DNA of 64,000 bases, taken from assembly GCA_038148895.1 (NCBI GenBank), contig JBBVGQ010000001.1; one strand, 5' to 3'. This document shows, piece by piece, positions 33,146-39,837 of the stretch. A program made the position numbers and the translations under genes. Every line of letters begins with the position of its first letter. The first letter of the stretch is position 1. The notes under the pieces are model-generated. The model did no database searches, was not told the DNA's origin, and was given only the letters and a program-made list of their open reading frames with translations. The stretch comes from Tamlana sp038148895 (lineage in GTDB: Bacteria; Bacteroidota; Bacteroidia; Flavobacteriales; Flavobacteriaceae).

Positions 33146-33406
33146 TTAAGCCTCAAATGGTTCTATTGAAACATAAGATTTGTTATCTTTTTTCTTAGTA
33201 AACCTTACAATACCATCAACCTGTGCGTGTAAAGTATGGTCTTTTGAAGAATACACGTTTTCACCTGGGTGGTGTGTATTTCCTCTTTGTCTTACGATAA
33301 TGTTTCCAGCAACAGCAGCTTGTCCACCAAAAATCTTAACGCCCAAACGTTTTGATTCTGATTCTCTACCGTTTTTCGAACTTCCGACTCCTTTTTTATG
33401 TGCCAT
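33146..33406 (-). CDS. rpmA: 50S ribosomal protein L27
   Basis: 86 residues: MAHKKGVGSSKNGRES, the canonical start, without the extra N-terminal peptide that some Firmicutes process. KIFGGQAAVAGNIIVRQRG is conserved. L27 reaches the peptidyl-transferase centre. It lies 35 bases after rplU and is cotranscribed from the rplU promoter; a bidirectional terminator follows. Confidence 0.97.
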   Translation of the reverse strand: MAHKKGVGSSKNGRESESKRLGVKIFGGQAAVAGNIIVRQRGNTHHPGENVYSSKDHTLHAQVDGIVRFTKKKDNKSYVSIEPFEA

Positions 33407-33441
33407 TGTCTTAAGTTTTTATATTGTTAATAATGACGAAA

Positions 33442-34101
33442 TTATTTTTCTACTCCGCCGTCTAATCTATCTTGTAATTCTTTTAGCTCATCCCATTTAC
33501 CCTCAGCAGCTAAAGCAGCTTGCTTTGGCCAAGTATCAGTAACGATATGAGATAATCTTGCGCTAGCTTCAGAAAGGATTTTGCTTAATTCTCCTGAAGT
33601 GGCAGCAGCAACTTTTGCAAAAGTATCCAGACCTGCATTTACTAAAGCTTCTGCTGCTTTAGGCCCTGCTCCTTCAATTTTCTTTAAGTCATCAGCTTTA
33701 CTTGAAGCTTTTGCAGCAACTGGTTTAGCTTCAACCTTTGCCTCTACCTTCTTTTCTTCTTTCTTAGCTGGAGCAGCTTTTTTGGCTCCTGAAGCTACAA
33801 TACTTTCGATTATAATTTCAGAAAGTGATTGACGGTGGCCATTTTTTACACGGTAACCTTTACGTCTTTTCTTTTTGAAAACTATAACTTTATCACCTTT
33901 TAGGTGCTTTAAGACTTTTGCTCCTACTTGAGCTCCGTCTATAGCTGGGGCGCCTACAGTTACATTGTTACCATCGCCAATTAAAAGAACGTTATCGAAA
34001 GAAACTTTCTTACCTTCTTCTTCTTGTAAACGGTGAACAAACACTTTTTGGTCTTTTACAACTTTAAATTGTTGCCCTGCTATCTCTACAATTGCGTACA
34101 T
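33442..34101 (-). CDS. rplU: 50S ribosomal protein L21 with helix-hairpin-helix extension
   Basis: 219 residues, about twice the usual 103. Residues 1-103 are ordinary L21 (MYAIVEIAGQQFKV...KKKRRKGYRVKNGHRQ). Then comes a charged Ala/Lys linker (104-136) and a domain at about 137-185 with the helix-hairpin-helix pattern LKKIEGAGPKAAEALVNAGL, as seen in L21 of other Flavobacteriia. That module often binds DNA or RNA. The promoter at 34163-34193 is the best consensus match of the window. Confidence 0.95.
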   Translation of the reverse strand: MYAIVEIAGQQFKVVKDQKVFVHRLQEEEGKKVSFDNVLLIGDGNNVTVGAPAIDGAQVGAKVLKHLKGDKVIVFKKKRRKGYRVKNGHRQSLSEIIIESIVASGAKKAAPAKKEEKKVEAKVEAKPVAAKASSKADDLKKIEGAGPKAAEALVNAGLDTFAKVAAATSGELSKILSEASARLSHIVTDTWPKQAALAAEGKWDELKELQDRLDGGVEK

Positions 34102-34162
34102 AGCGTAACGTTTTTATTAATAATTAATTTTGAAAACCACCTCAGTTTGCCTAAGGCGGGTG

Positions 34163-34193
34163 CAAATATACTGCTAATTAATTAATCTGCAAA
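34163..34193 (-). promoter_or_regulatory. rplU-rpmA promoter
   Basis: Minus strand: TTTG at 34193-34190, 19-base spacer, TATATTTG at 34170-34163. Both elements fit the Bacteroidota consensus exactly. The leader has CACC...GGTG and GCC-TTA-GGC pairings. Confidence 0.75.
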
Positions 34194-34205
34194 CGTTTTA
34201 AAATG

Positions 34206-34652
34206 TTATTGATGAATATTTCCTGTTTTTTTGAAGAGCTGCATAACAGTTAATGTGGCCACCACGGTTGTGGCAAAACCCATTACGGCTACTATAAAAG
34301 TAACCATACCTATATCTGCATCAAAACCACCTTTAATGGTATGAAGTAATTCTGTTAAAAAAGCACTATTAACCTCTGTGGCATAAGTAAGAAAGAAAAA
34401 AGTAAAAACTATGGTTGCGACACCCCCAGTTATTAAACCTGTTTTAAACCCTTCGCCATATGAAAAACCTGTTAGGTCTTCAAGTTTTTTAAACCTTACC
34501 GCCTCATAAATTCCAAAACCCGTAATTAAAGCATTGAAAAAACTAAACGCCGGATTTGTATGTTTACCAACCAAGGCCAAAACCAAAAAATAAGCTATTA
34601 AAACGGCACTGGTAACTAAACCAAAACGTATTGGAAGGGATATATTTTTCAT
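34206..34652 (-). CDS. DUF4199 membrane protein
   Basis: 148 residues, four predicted helices (for example FGLVTSAVLIAYFLVLALVG and IVFTFFFLTYATEVNSAF). The internal YGEGFKTGLITGGVATIVF is typical of DUF4199, a Bacteroidota family of unknown function. Stands alone on its strand. Confidence 0.8.
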   Translation of the reverse strand: MKNISLPIRFGLVTSAVLIAYFLVLALVGKHTNPAFSFFNALITGFGIYEAVRFKKLEDLTGFSYGEGFKTGLITGGVATIVFTFFFLTYATEVNSAFLTELLHTIKGGFDADIGMVTFIVAVMGFATTVVATLTVMQLFKKTGNIHQ

Positions 34653-34744
34653 AATTTTTTGAAATTAATTCACTTAAATTTCGGAAAAAATCTTGAAAAA
34701 AAATAATTTCATTCTTACTTTTCACAATAAATAGCCTTATTTAG

Positions 34745-34752
34745 TAGTTTTG
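34745..34752 (+). promoter_or_regulatory. Putative promoter of the HMA lipoprotein gene (-7 element)
   Basis: TAGTTTTG, a TAnnTTTG match, 28 bases before the ATG. No clear -33 element. Confidence 0.45.
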
Positions 34753-34780
34753 TATCATAATCTTTAAAAAGACATTCTCA

Positions 34781-35281
34781 ATGAAATCAATAAAATATTT
34801 TTTGTTTCTAGCTGCATTTTCAACATTTGTTTTTAGTTGTAAAAACGACGTGAAACCAGAAGTGAAAACCGTTGAAGTTGCTGCTGATGCCGTTAAGGAA
34901 ATTGACCCCAATGCAACATATGCCATGGCAGAATTTACTATTGACGGAATGACCTGCGCCATTGGTTGCGCTGCCACCATTCAAAAGAAAATATCTGGAA
35001 TGGAAGGCGTTAAAACTGCTACTGTAGACTTTGACAAAAAACTAGCTATGGTAGAATACGATGAAGCCAAAGTAACGCCTATATCATTAACTGAGGCCGT
35101 TGCCCAGGTATCTGATGTGTACAAAGTGAGCGACATGAAAACAGTTGATGCGTTTTCTAATGCCAAGGCCTGTTCAGCTGATTGCAAAAAAGCGTGCTGT
35201 GCAAACAAAACAGAGGAAGAGAAAACCGCTTGTGCCAAAGATTGCAAAAAAGCTTGTTGCAGTAAAAAGGAAGCAGCTTAA
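34781..35281 (+). CDS. Heavy-metal-associated lipoprotein with Cys-rich tail
   Basis: 166 residues. Lipoprotein signal (lipidated Cys20, FVFSCKND), then an HMA domain (about 48-115) whose metal loop is GMTCAIGCAATI, a CxxxC instead of the usual CxxC (Cys59, Cys63). The tail (130-166) carries two copies of ACxxDCKKACC (130-140, 150-160), ten-residue spaced, giving eight cysteines, metallothionein-like. Likely a periplasmic metal (copper?) binder or sensor; no partner pump is adjacent. A terminator follows. Confidence 0.85.
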   Translation: MKSIKYFLFLAAFSTFVFSCKNDVKPEVKTVEVAADAVKEIDPNATYAMAEFTIDGMTCAIGCAATIQKKISGMEGVKTATVDFDKKLAMVEYDEAKVTPISLTEAVAQVSDVYKVSDMKTVDAFSNAKACSADCKKACCANKTEEEKTACAKDCKKACCSKKEAA

Positions 35282-35307
35282 AAACAAAGCCATAACATTT
35301 AAATAAA

Positions 35308-35332
35308 GGTTCTCATTTGAGAGCCTTTTTTA
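35308..35332 (+). terminator. Terminator of the HMA lipoprotein gene
   Basis: 7-bp stem GGTTCTC/GAGAGCC (one G-U pair) with a 4-base loop, then TTTTTTATTT. It sits at the 3' end of gldD on the other strand. Confidence 0.8.
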
Positions 35333-35911
35333 TTTCCACTTAAGGGTTTCCATGAGGTGTTTTATGTCTTTTTGCAGATAGTTTGAAGCTGGCAAAATGG
35401 AATCGTAATTAGGTTTAGCGTAAAAATAAAGTGATCCAGTTAAAAAGTGGTTAATACTATCTGTAACATAAAATTGTGCTGGTGATGCCACATCCCCCTT
35501 TACTTCGGCAAAAGCTCCATAAACTTTTCGTTCTTTATTTTCATAGGGCGTTACAGGAATCTCATCGGCTTTTATGGTATGCTTTTGGGTAAAGTTTTGG
35601 GCGTCCCTTAAAAAATCCCAAAGGTTCTTCTCGTTATTTTCAATAGCCTTGTATGTTAAAAAGATGGTGCCCTTCATGCTTGGATACTCCAAGTTTATAC
35701 CATAACTTTCGGTTGGAGCATCTACTTTTTTCATTTTGATATTTTCCGCCAAAGCATTAGCCTCTAAGGTAAATGGCAAATTTAAATTTGCGTCTGTGTA
35801 TTTGGCTTCAGGGTAATCCAATCTTAACTGCGCCTTGGGTTTGGGCACGTAATCTTCACCACAAGAAAAACTAATCAAAGTAAACCATAAAAATACCAAG
35901 TTTTTCACCAT
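35330..35911 (-). CDS. gldD: Gliding-motility lipoprotein GldD
   Basis: 193 residues with lipobox FSCGEDY (lipidated Cys17) and the GldD core PKPKAQLRLDYPEAKY, ESYGINLEYPSMKGTIFLTYK and AFAEVKGDVASPAQFYVTDS. Required for gliding and linked to T9SS function in Flavobacterium johnsoniae, though its exact role is unsettled. Its ATG overlaps the gldE stop (TAATG), so the pair is coupled. Confidence 0.95.
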   Translation of the reverse strand: MVKNLVFLWFTLISFSCGEDYVPKPKAQLRLDYPEAKYTDANLNLPFTLEANALAENIKMKKVDAPTESYGINLEYPSMKGTIFLTYKAIENNEKNLWDFLRDAQNFTQKHTIKADEIPVTPYENKERKVYGAFAEVKGDVASPAQFYVTDSINHFLTGSLYFYAKPNYDSILPASNYLQKDIKHLMETLKWK

Positions 35912-37236
35912 TACTTTATTGTGAATTTTACAAGTTTAATGCGTTTTTTGTCCATAGCCTCAATAGTAAAAACGTAGTTTTCAAAATTTATTTTACTATT
36001 TAGTTTAGGAAAGCTTCCTGAAATTTCCAATACAAAACCAGCTACGGTCTCCGCTTCACCTTTGCTGGCTTCAAAAACACTATCATCTTCCAACTTAATG
36101 ATTTTGTAAAAATCCTTTAGCGCAGTCTTACCTTCAAAAACATAATTATTTTCATCAAGTTTTGAATAGGTTAAATCTTCGTCATCAAACTCATCGCTAA
36201 TATCACCAACAATTTCCTCTATAATATCTTCCAAAGAGATCAATCCTGACGTTCCACCGTATTCATCAACCACAACAGCCAAGTGCACCTTCTTTTCTTG
36301 AAATTCGGCCATTAAGTCATCCAGTTTTTTATTCTCTGGCACAAAGAAAGGCTCACGAATTAAAGTTGTCCAATCAAACTGTTTTCTATCTATATAAGGA
36401 AGCAAATCCTTCACATAAAGAACCCCTACAATGGTATCGATATTGTCTTTATAAATGGGGATTCTTGAATAGCCATTTTCGACAATTTCCGGCATGATTT
36501 CCAAGTATTTTTGATCAATACTCAAAGCAAAAATGTCTATTCGAGGGCGCATAACCTGCTTAGTATCCGTATTTCCGAAGGACACAATACCTTGTAAAAT
36601 TTTATGTTCTTCCTTTGTGGTGTCTTCCTCGCTGGTCAATTCCAATGCCTGTGAAAGCTGATCCACACTTATCCCTGATTTTTGTTTGCCTAATTTATTA
36701 TGTATGGCCAACGTAACACCGCGCATTGGTAAACTTATGGGCGACAAAACCACATCCAACACTCGCAAAGGATACGCCATAAATGTGGCAAATTTTAAAT
36801 TGTTACGGCTAGCATAAATTTTCGGAAGAATTTCACCAAAAAGTAAGATTAAAAATGTAACGAGAACAACTTCAAGAAGAAACTTCAAACTTATTTCAAC
36901 AAGGTATAAATTGAAGGTTAACACAATGTCTTTAAATATAATTTCTCCAATAAAAGCAAACAAAATTACAATGGCAATATTTATAAAATTATTGGACACC
37001 AAAATAGTGGCCAACAACTTTTTTGGCCGCTCAAGCAACCTTGCTATAATTTCAATGCGTTTGGAATTTTGTTGTAAACCTTCCTTTATTTGCTCTATAT
37101 TGAGTGAGAACAGAGCAACCTCTGCACCAGAAATAAGGGCAGAGCATATTAAAAGCAAAAACAACAAAGCAAAACTAATAACAACCGAAAAATCGGTTGT
37201 TGTTAAGGTTATAAAACTCGCGGGGTCAGGATCCAA
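35911..37236 (-). CDS. gldE: Gliding-motility protein GldE (CNNM/CorC-type)
   Basis: 441 residues: an N-terminal DUF21/CNNM membrane domain (three to four helices, about 15-180), a CBS pair (near 210-330, with VMRPRIDIFALS and GVLYVKDLLP), and a CorC_HlyC domain at the C-terminus (LEDIIEEIVGDISDEFDDED). The start is TTG (MDPDPASF), the N-terminus usual for GldE. It works genetically with GldD. It follows ssb by 53 bases, in the mutY-ssb-gldE-gldD order common in Bacteroidota. Confidence 0.93.
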   Translation of the reverse strand: MDPDPASFITLTTTDFSVVISFALLFLLLICSALISGAEVALFSLNIEQIKEGLQQNSKRIEIIARLLERPKKLLATILVSNNFINIAIVILFAFIGEIIFKDIVLTFNLYLVEISLKFLLEVVLVTFLILLFGEILPKIYASRNNLKFATFMAYPLRVLDVVLSPISLPMRGVTLAIHNKLGKQKSGISVDQLSQALELTSEEDTTKEEHKILQGIVSFGNTDTKQVMRPRIDIFALSIDQKYLEIMPEIVENGYSRIPIYKDNIDTIVGVLYVKDLLPYIDRKQFDWTTLIREPFFVPENKKLDDLMAEFQEKKVHLAVVVDEYGGTSGLISLEDIIEEIVGDISDEFDDEDLTYSKLDENNYVFEGKTALKDFYKIIKLEDDSVFEASKGEAETVAGFVLEISGSFPKLNSKINFENYVFTIEAMDKKRIKLVKFTIK

Positions 37237-37289
37237 CTACTAGTGCTTTAGTTAAACATAATTTTCTCGATACAACCTCGAGTGCATTT

Positions 37290-37742
37290 TTAAAATGGTA
37301 GATCATCATTTTCATCTTCAATAGGTCCACTGCCCATTTGTTGGCTTTCAATGGGCTTTTGAGCAGAATGCATATTTGATGCAGCAGCATTACTTTCACT
37401 TTCTTTTTTGGTAGTGAGAAAGGTAAAATCCGTACATTGAATTTCGGTTGAATATCTATCATTTCCACTATCATCTTGCCATTTTCGTGTTTTCAAACGG
37501 CCTTCAATATAAACTTTATCACCTTTACTTAAATACTTTTCACAAATCTCTGCCCCTTTGTTTCTTACAACAATATTATGCCATTCTGTGCTGGTAATTC
37601 GCTCGTTGGTCTGCTTATTTGTATAGGTTTCATTGGTTGCTAGAGGAAAACGACCTACACAGCCGCCACCCTCAAAATAGTGCATTTTCACTTCATCACC
37701 TAAATGACCAATAAGCATAACTTTATTTAATGTTCCAGACAT
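37290..37742 (-). CDS. ssb: Single-stranded DNA-binding protein
   Basis: 150 residues: OB-fold (MSGTLNKVMLIGHLGDEVKMHYF...GDKVYIEGRLKTRKW), a Gln/Ser/Asn-rich linker, and the acidic tip DENDDLPF that recruits repair and replication partners. The ATG at 37742 is chosen because the upstream frame, though open for 42 more codons, reads through a dispersed repeat (peptide NCHSRENGNPKI). Second acidic-tail protein of the window (compare 13935). Confidence 0.97.
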   Translation of the reverse strand: MSGTLNKVMLIGHLGDEVKMHYFEGGGCVGRFPLATNETYTNKQTNERITSTEWHNIVVRNKGAEICEKYLSKGDKVYIEGRLKTRKWQDDSGNDRYSTEIQCTDFTFLTTKKESESNAAASNMHSAQKPIESQQMGSGPIEDENDDLPF

Positions 37743-37762
37743 AATCTTGTTTTTCAGGAGGA

Positions 37763-37770
37763 CAAAATTA
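37763..37770 (-). promoter_or_regulatory. Possible ssb promoter (-7 element)
   Basis: Minus strand TAATTTTG, TAnnTTTG match, 21 bases before the ssb ATG. No -33 element seen. Confidence 0.35.
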
Positions 37771-37800
37771 AAGAAATATTTCTTCATTTCTTTAATTTTT

Positions 37801-37865
37801 GGATTCCCGTTTTCACGGGAATGACAATTCTCAATGTTACTCGACTTGCGTCGAGAATTTTTTTT
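37801..37865. repeat. Composite dispersed hairpin repeat upstream of ssb
   Basis: Hairpin ATTCCCGT/ACGGGAAT (37803-37810 and 37815-37822, TTTC loop), then ATGACA, then CTCGAC/GTCGAG (37840-37845 and 37850-37855, TTGC loop) and a run of eight Ts. The ATGACA end recalls the GTGACA that follows two copies of the other repeat family. The plus-strand end looks like a terminator but no plus-strand gene leads into it. Confidence 0.75.
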
Positions 37866-37931
37866 CAAATAACCATTTGTCCCTCATTTTTTTAAAATTA
37901 ATAAAAAAATATGATTGGCATTAATTCTGCA

Positions 37932-38972
37932 TCAAAAATTAAATGAGTCAATAAAATTTCCGATTAAAATAGGCACCGCATAATTATGTATTTCTTGAAT
38001 TGAAATACCTTTTACAGTAAGTTTTTCAACATTAACAATCCAAAACTTAGTATGTAAATGTTGATGCGATAATTTGTGCACTATTGCCTCATTATTATAT
38101 GGTGTGAACTCAAAATTTTTACCATTTATCAATTCGTGGTTTTCAACAATTATTTTAAAAGATTCAACATCAACATCCTTATTGGTTTCCACCAATGGGA
38201 ACTGATACAAATTTTGCCAAATGCCCTTACCTTTTCTTTTTTGCAAAATCGTCTTTCCATCTTCTGAAATAAAAACCAAAAAATTGAAATGCTTCTTTTT
38301 TGCCTTGGCCGATTTGATTTTTACAGGTAAATCATTAATCATTTTATTATTGAACGCCATACAACTATCACTAAATGGACAAACCGAGCAATCTGGATTT
38401 TTAGGTTTGCATTGAGTGGCGCCAAATTCCATGATAGCTTGATTAAATTCGGCTGGATTATTTTTATCTATTAGCTCTTGAGCCAAAGCTTTGAACTCTT
38501 TTGCCCCTTTGGTAGAATTAATGGGGGTTTCAATACCAAAATAACGCGACAAAACCCTGTAGACATTTCCATCAACTACCGCGGCTGTTTCATTAAAGCA
38601 AATAGATGCAATGGCACTGGCGGTATAATCGCCAACTCCCTTTAACTTCAACAAATCTTTGTAGTTGTTTGGGAACTCTCCATTTAACTCATTCGTAATG
38701 TGTTTTGCTGTAGCATGTAAATTCCTGGCCCTTGAATAATACCCTAAACCTTGCCATAATTTTAATACGTTTTCTTCATCGGCTGTGGCCAATTCAAAAA
38801 CGGTTGGGTATTTTGCTAAAAACGACTCATAATATGGTAAGCCCTGAGCCACTTGGGTTTGCTGTAAAATAATTTCAGACAACCAAATGTGATAAGGCTC
38901 TTTGGTTTTTCGCCAAGGTAAACTTCTCTTATTATTTGAATACCAATTAGTTAAGGTTTTCGAAAATTTCAT
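37932..38972 (-). CDS. mutY: A/G-specific adenine DNA glycosylase
   Basis: Removes adenine mispaired with 8-oxoguanine. 346 residues from the ATG at 38972 (MKFSKTLTNWYSNNKRSLPWR). Signatures: IILQQTQVAQGLPYYESF, the HhH LLKLKGVGDYTASAIASI with catalytic Asp (VVDGNVYRVLSRYFG), the 4Fe-4S ligands CKPKNPDCSVCPFSDSC, and a C-terminal NUDIX-like domain for 8-oxoG recognition (FLVFISEDGKTILQKRKGKGIWQNLYQFP). First gene of mutY-ssb-gldE-gldD. Confidence 0.97.
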   Translation of the reverse strand: MKFSKTLTNWYSNNKRSLPWRKTKEPYHIWLSEIILQQTQVAQGLPYYESFLAKYPTVFELATADEENVLKLWQGLGYYSRARNLHATAKHITNELNGEFPNNYKDLLKLKGVGDYTASAIASICFNETAAVVDGNVYRVLSRYFGIETPINSTKGAKEFKALAQELIDKNNPAEFNQAIMEFGATQCKPKNPDCSVCPFSDSCMAFNNKMINDLPVKIKSAKAKKKHFNFLVFISEDGKTILQKRKGKGIWQNLYQFPLVETNKDVDVESFKIIVENHELINGKNFEFTPYNNEAIVHKLSHQHLHTKFWIVNVEKLTVKGISIQEIHNYAVPILIGNFIDSFNF

Positions 38973-39034
38973 GAATCGAGTAAATACTGAAAACAAAAAT
39001 AAACCTTTATAATCTTAAATTTTAATTAATTAGG

Positions 39035-39067
39035 TTTGAAATATTGAATATTTAATTCCTATATTTG
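39035..39067 (+). promoter_or_regulatory. HU gene promoter
   Basis: TTTG at 39035-39038, 21-base spacer, TATATTTG at 39060-39067, 44 bases before the ATG. Close fit to the Bacteroidota consensus. Confidence 0.7.
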
Positions 39068-39111
39068 CATCCCTTTTAGAATTAATAGTAACCAAAAAAT
39101 ATATTTTTAAA

Positions 39112-39402
39112 ATGACGAAGGCTGATTTAGTAGCAAAAATTTCTGAGAAGTTAGGAATTGAAAAAGGTGATGTTCAAGCAACTGTTGAAACATTCATGGA
39201 AGAAGTAAAAACTTCTTTAGAAAGTGGTGATAATGTTTACCTAAGAGGTTTTGGAAGCTTCATCATCAAAACTAGAGCTGAAAAAACTGGTAGAAACATC
39301 TCTAAAAACACAACAATAAAAATACCAGCTCACAACATTCCTGCATTTAAGCCTGCAAAAGTTTTTGTAGAAGGCGTTAAAACAAATGTAGACGTTAAAT
39401 AA
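39112..39402 (+). CDS. HU-family DNA-binding protein
   Basis: 96 residues of the HU/IHF family: MTKADLVAKISEKLGIEK, dimer core, and the DNA-contacting arm YLRGFGSFIIKTRAEKTGRNISKNTTIKIPAHNIPAFKPAK (note NTTIKIPA for the arm tip). A nucleoid-compacting DNA bender. Its promoter is strong. The 30-residue basic gene follows after 60 bases and shares a terminator, so the two are probably one transcript. Confidence 0.95.
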   Translation: MTKADLVAKISEKLGIEKGDVQATVETFMEEVKTSLESGDNVYLRGFGSFIIKTRAEKTGRNISKNTTIKIPAHNIPAFKPAKVFVEGVKTNVDVK

Positions 39403-39462
39403 AAAACCAATGCTGAACTTGTTTCAGTACAAAACGAATTATTAATTTAAAAGACACTATTT

Positions 39463-39555
39463 ATGCCAAGTGGTAAAAAACGTAAAAGACATAAGGTAGC
39501 GACGCATAAACGTAAAAAACGTAGACGCGCTAACCGTCACAAAAAGAAAAAATAA
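39463..39555 (+). CDS. 30-residue highly basic protein (probable ribosome-associated peptide)
   Basis: ATG at 39463, TAA at 39553. Begins MPSGKKRKRHKVATHKRKK and continues RRRANRHKKKK; two thirds of the residues are Lys, Arg or His. Very similar short basic ORFs are common across Bacteroidota, usually unannotated. The composition resembles small ribosomal proteins such as THX or L34-like peptides; a Bacteroidota-specific large-subunit protein (named bL38) has been reported, but I cannot confirm it is this one. A terminator follows directly. Confidence 0.75.
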   Translation: MPSGKKRKRHKVATHKRKKRRRANRHKKKK

Positions 39556-39558
39556 TTC

Positions 39559-39588
39559 AAAAAAGTAGTTAGGTTAGCTACTTTTTTT
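39559..39588 (+). terminator. Terminator of the HU/small basic protein unit
   Basis: Stem AAAAAAGTAG/CTACTTTTTT (39559-39568 and 39578-39587) with a 9-base loop and a T-run. Confidence 0.85.
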
Positions 39589-39770
39589 GATTTAAAAAAC
39601 AACAAGTTCTTTGAAATGAGTTCATTAATTTTTTTACACCTTTTGGGTGCTTTTGAACTCCACGGATTAAAATCCTGTGATAAAAAATAATGTATAATCC
39701 ATCTATACAGTTAAGTCGTTAGCTGTTTGCTGTTAGCCGTTGGTTGTAATTTTTAAGTAAATTCCTTAAT

Positions 39771-39812
39771 ACCTTTACGACTTACGACTTTCAACTTTAC
39801 AACTTTACAACT
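39771..39812. repeat. Degenerate tandem ACTTTAC repeat before rng
   Basis: Six tandem units of ACTTTAC(G/A) type between HU and rng; just upstream (39719-39747) is another imperfect repeat of GTTAGC/GTTTGC words. The 280-base gap holds no other gene or RNA that I can see. Confidence 0.6.
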
Positions 39813-39837
39813 AGATGTATGGATAAAAATTAACACA

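Noticed and set aside
37742..37868. Longer N-terminus for SSB
   Set aside because: The added 42 residues come from a dispersed repeat and AT-rich leader; the conserved OB-fold begins at 37742.
37840..37870. Plus-strand terminator between mutY and ssb
   Set aside because: It has a hairpin and T-run, but no plus-strand gene leads into it; better explained as part of the dispersed repeat.
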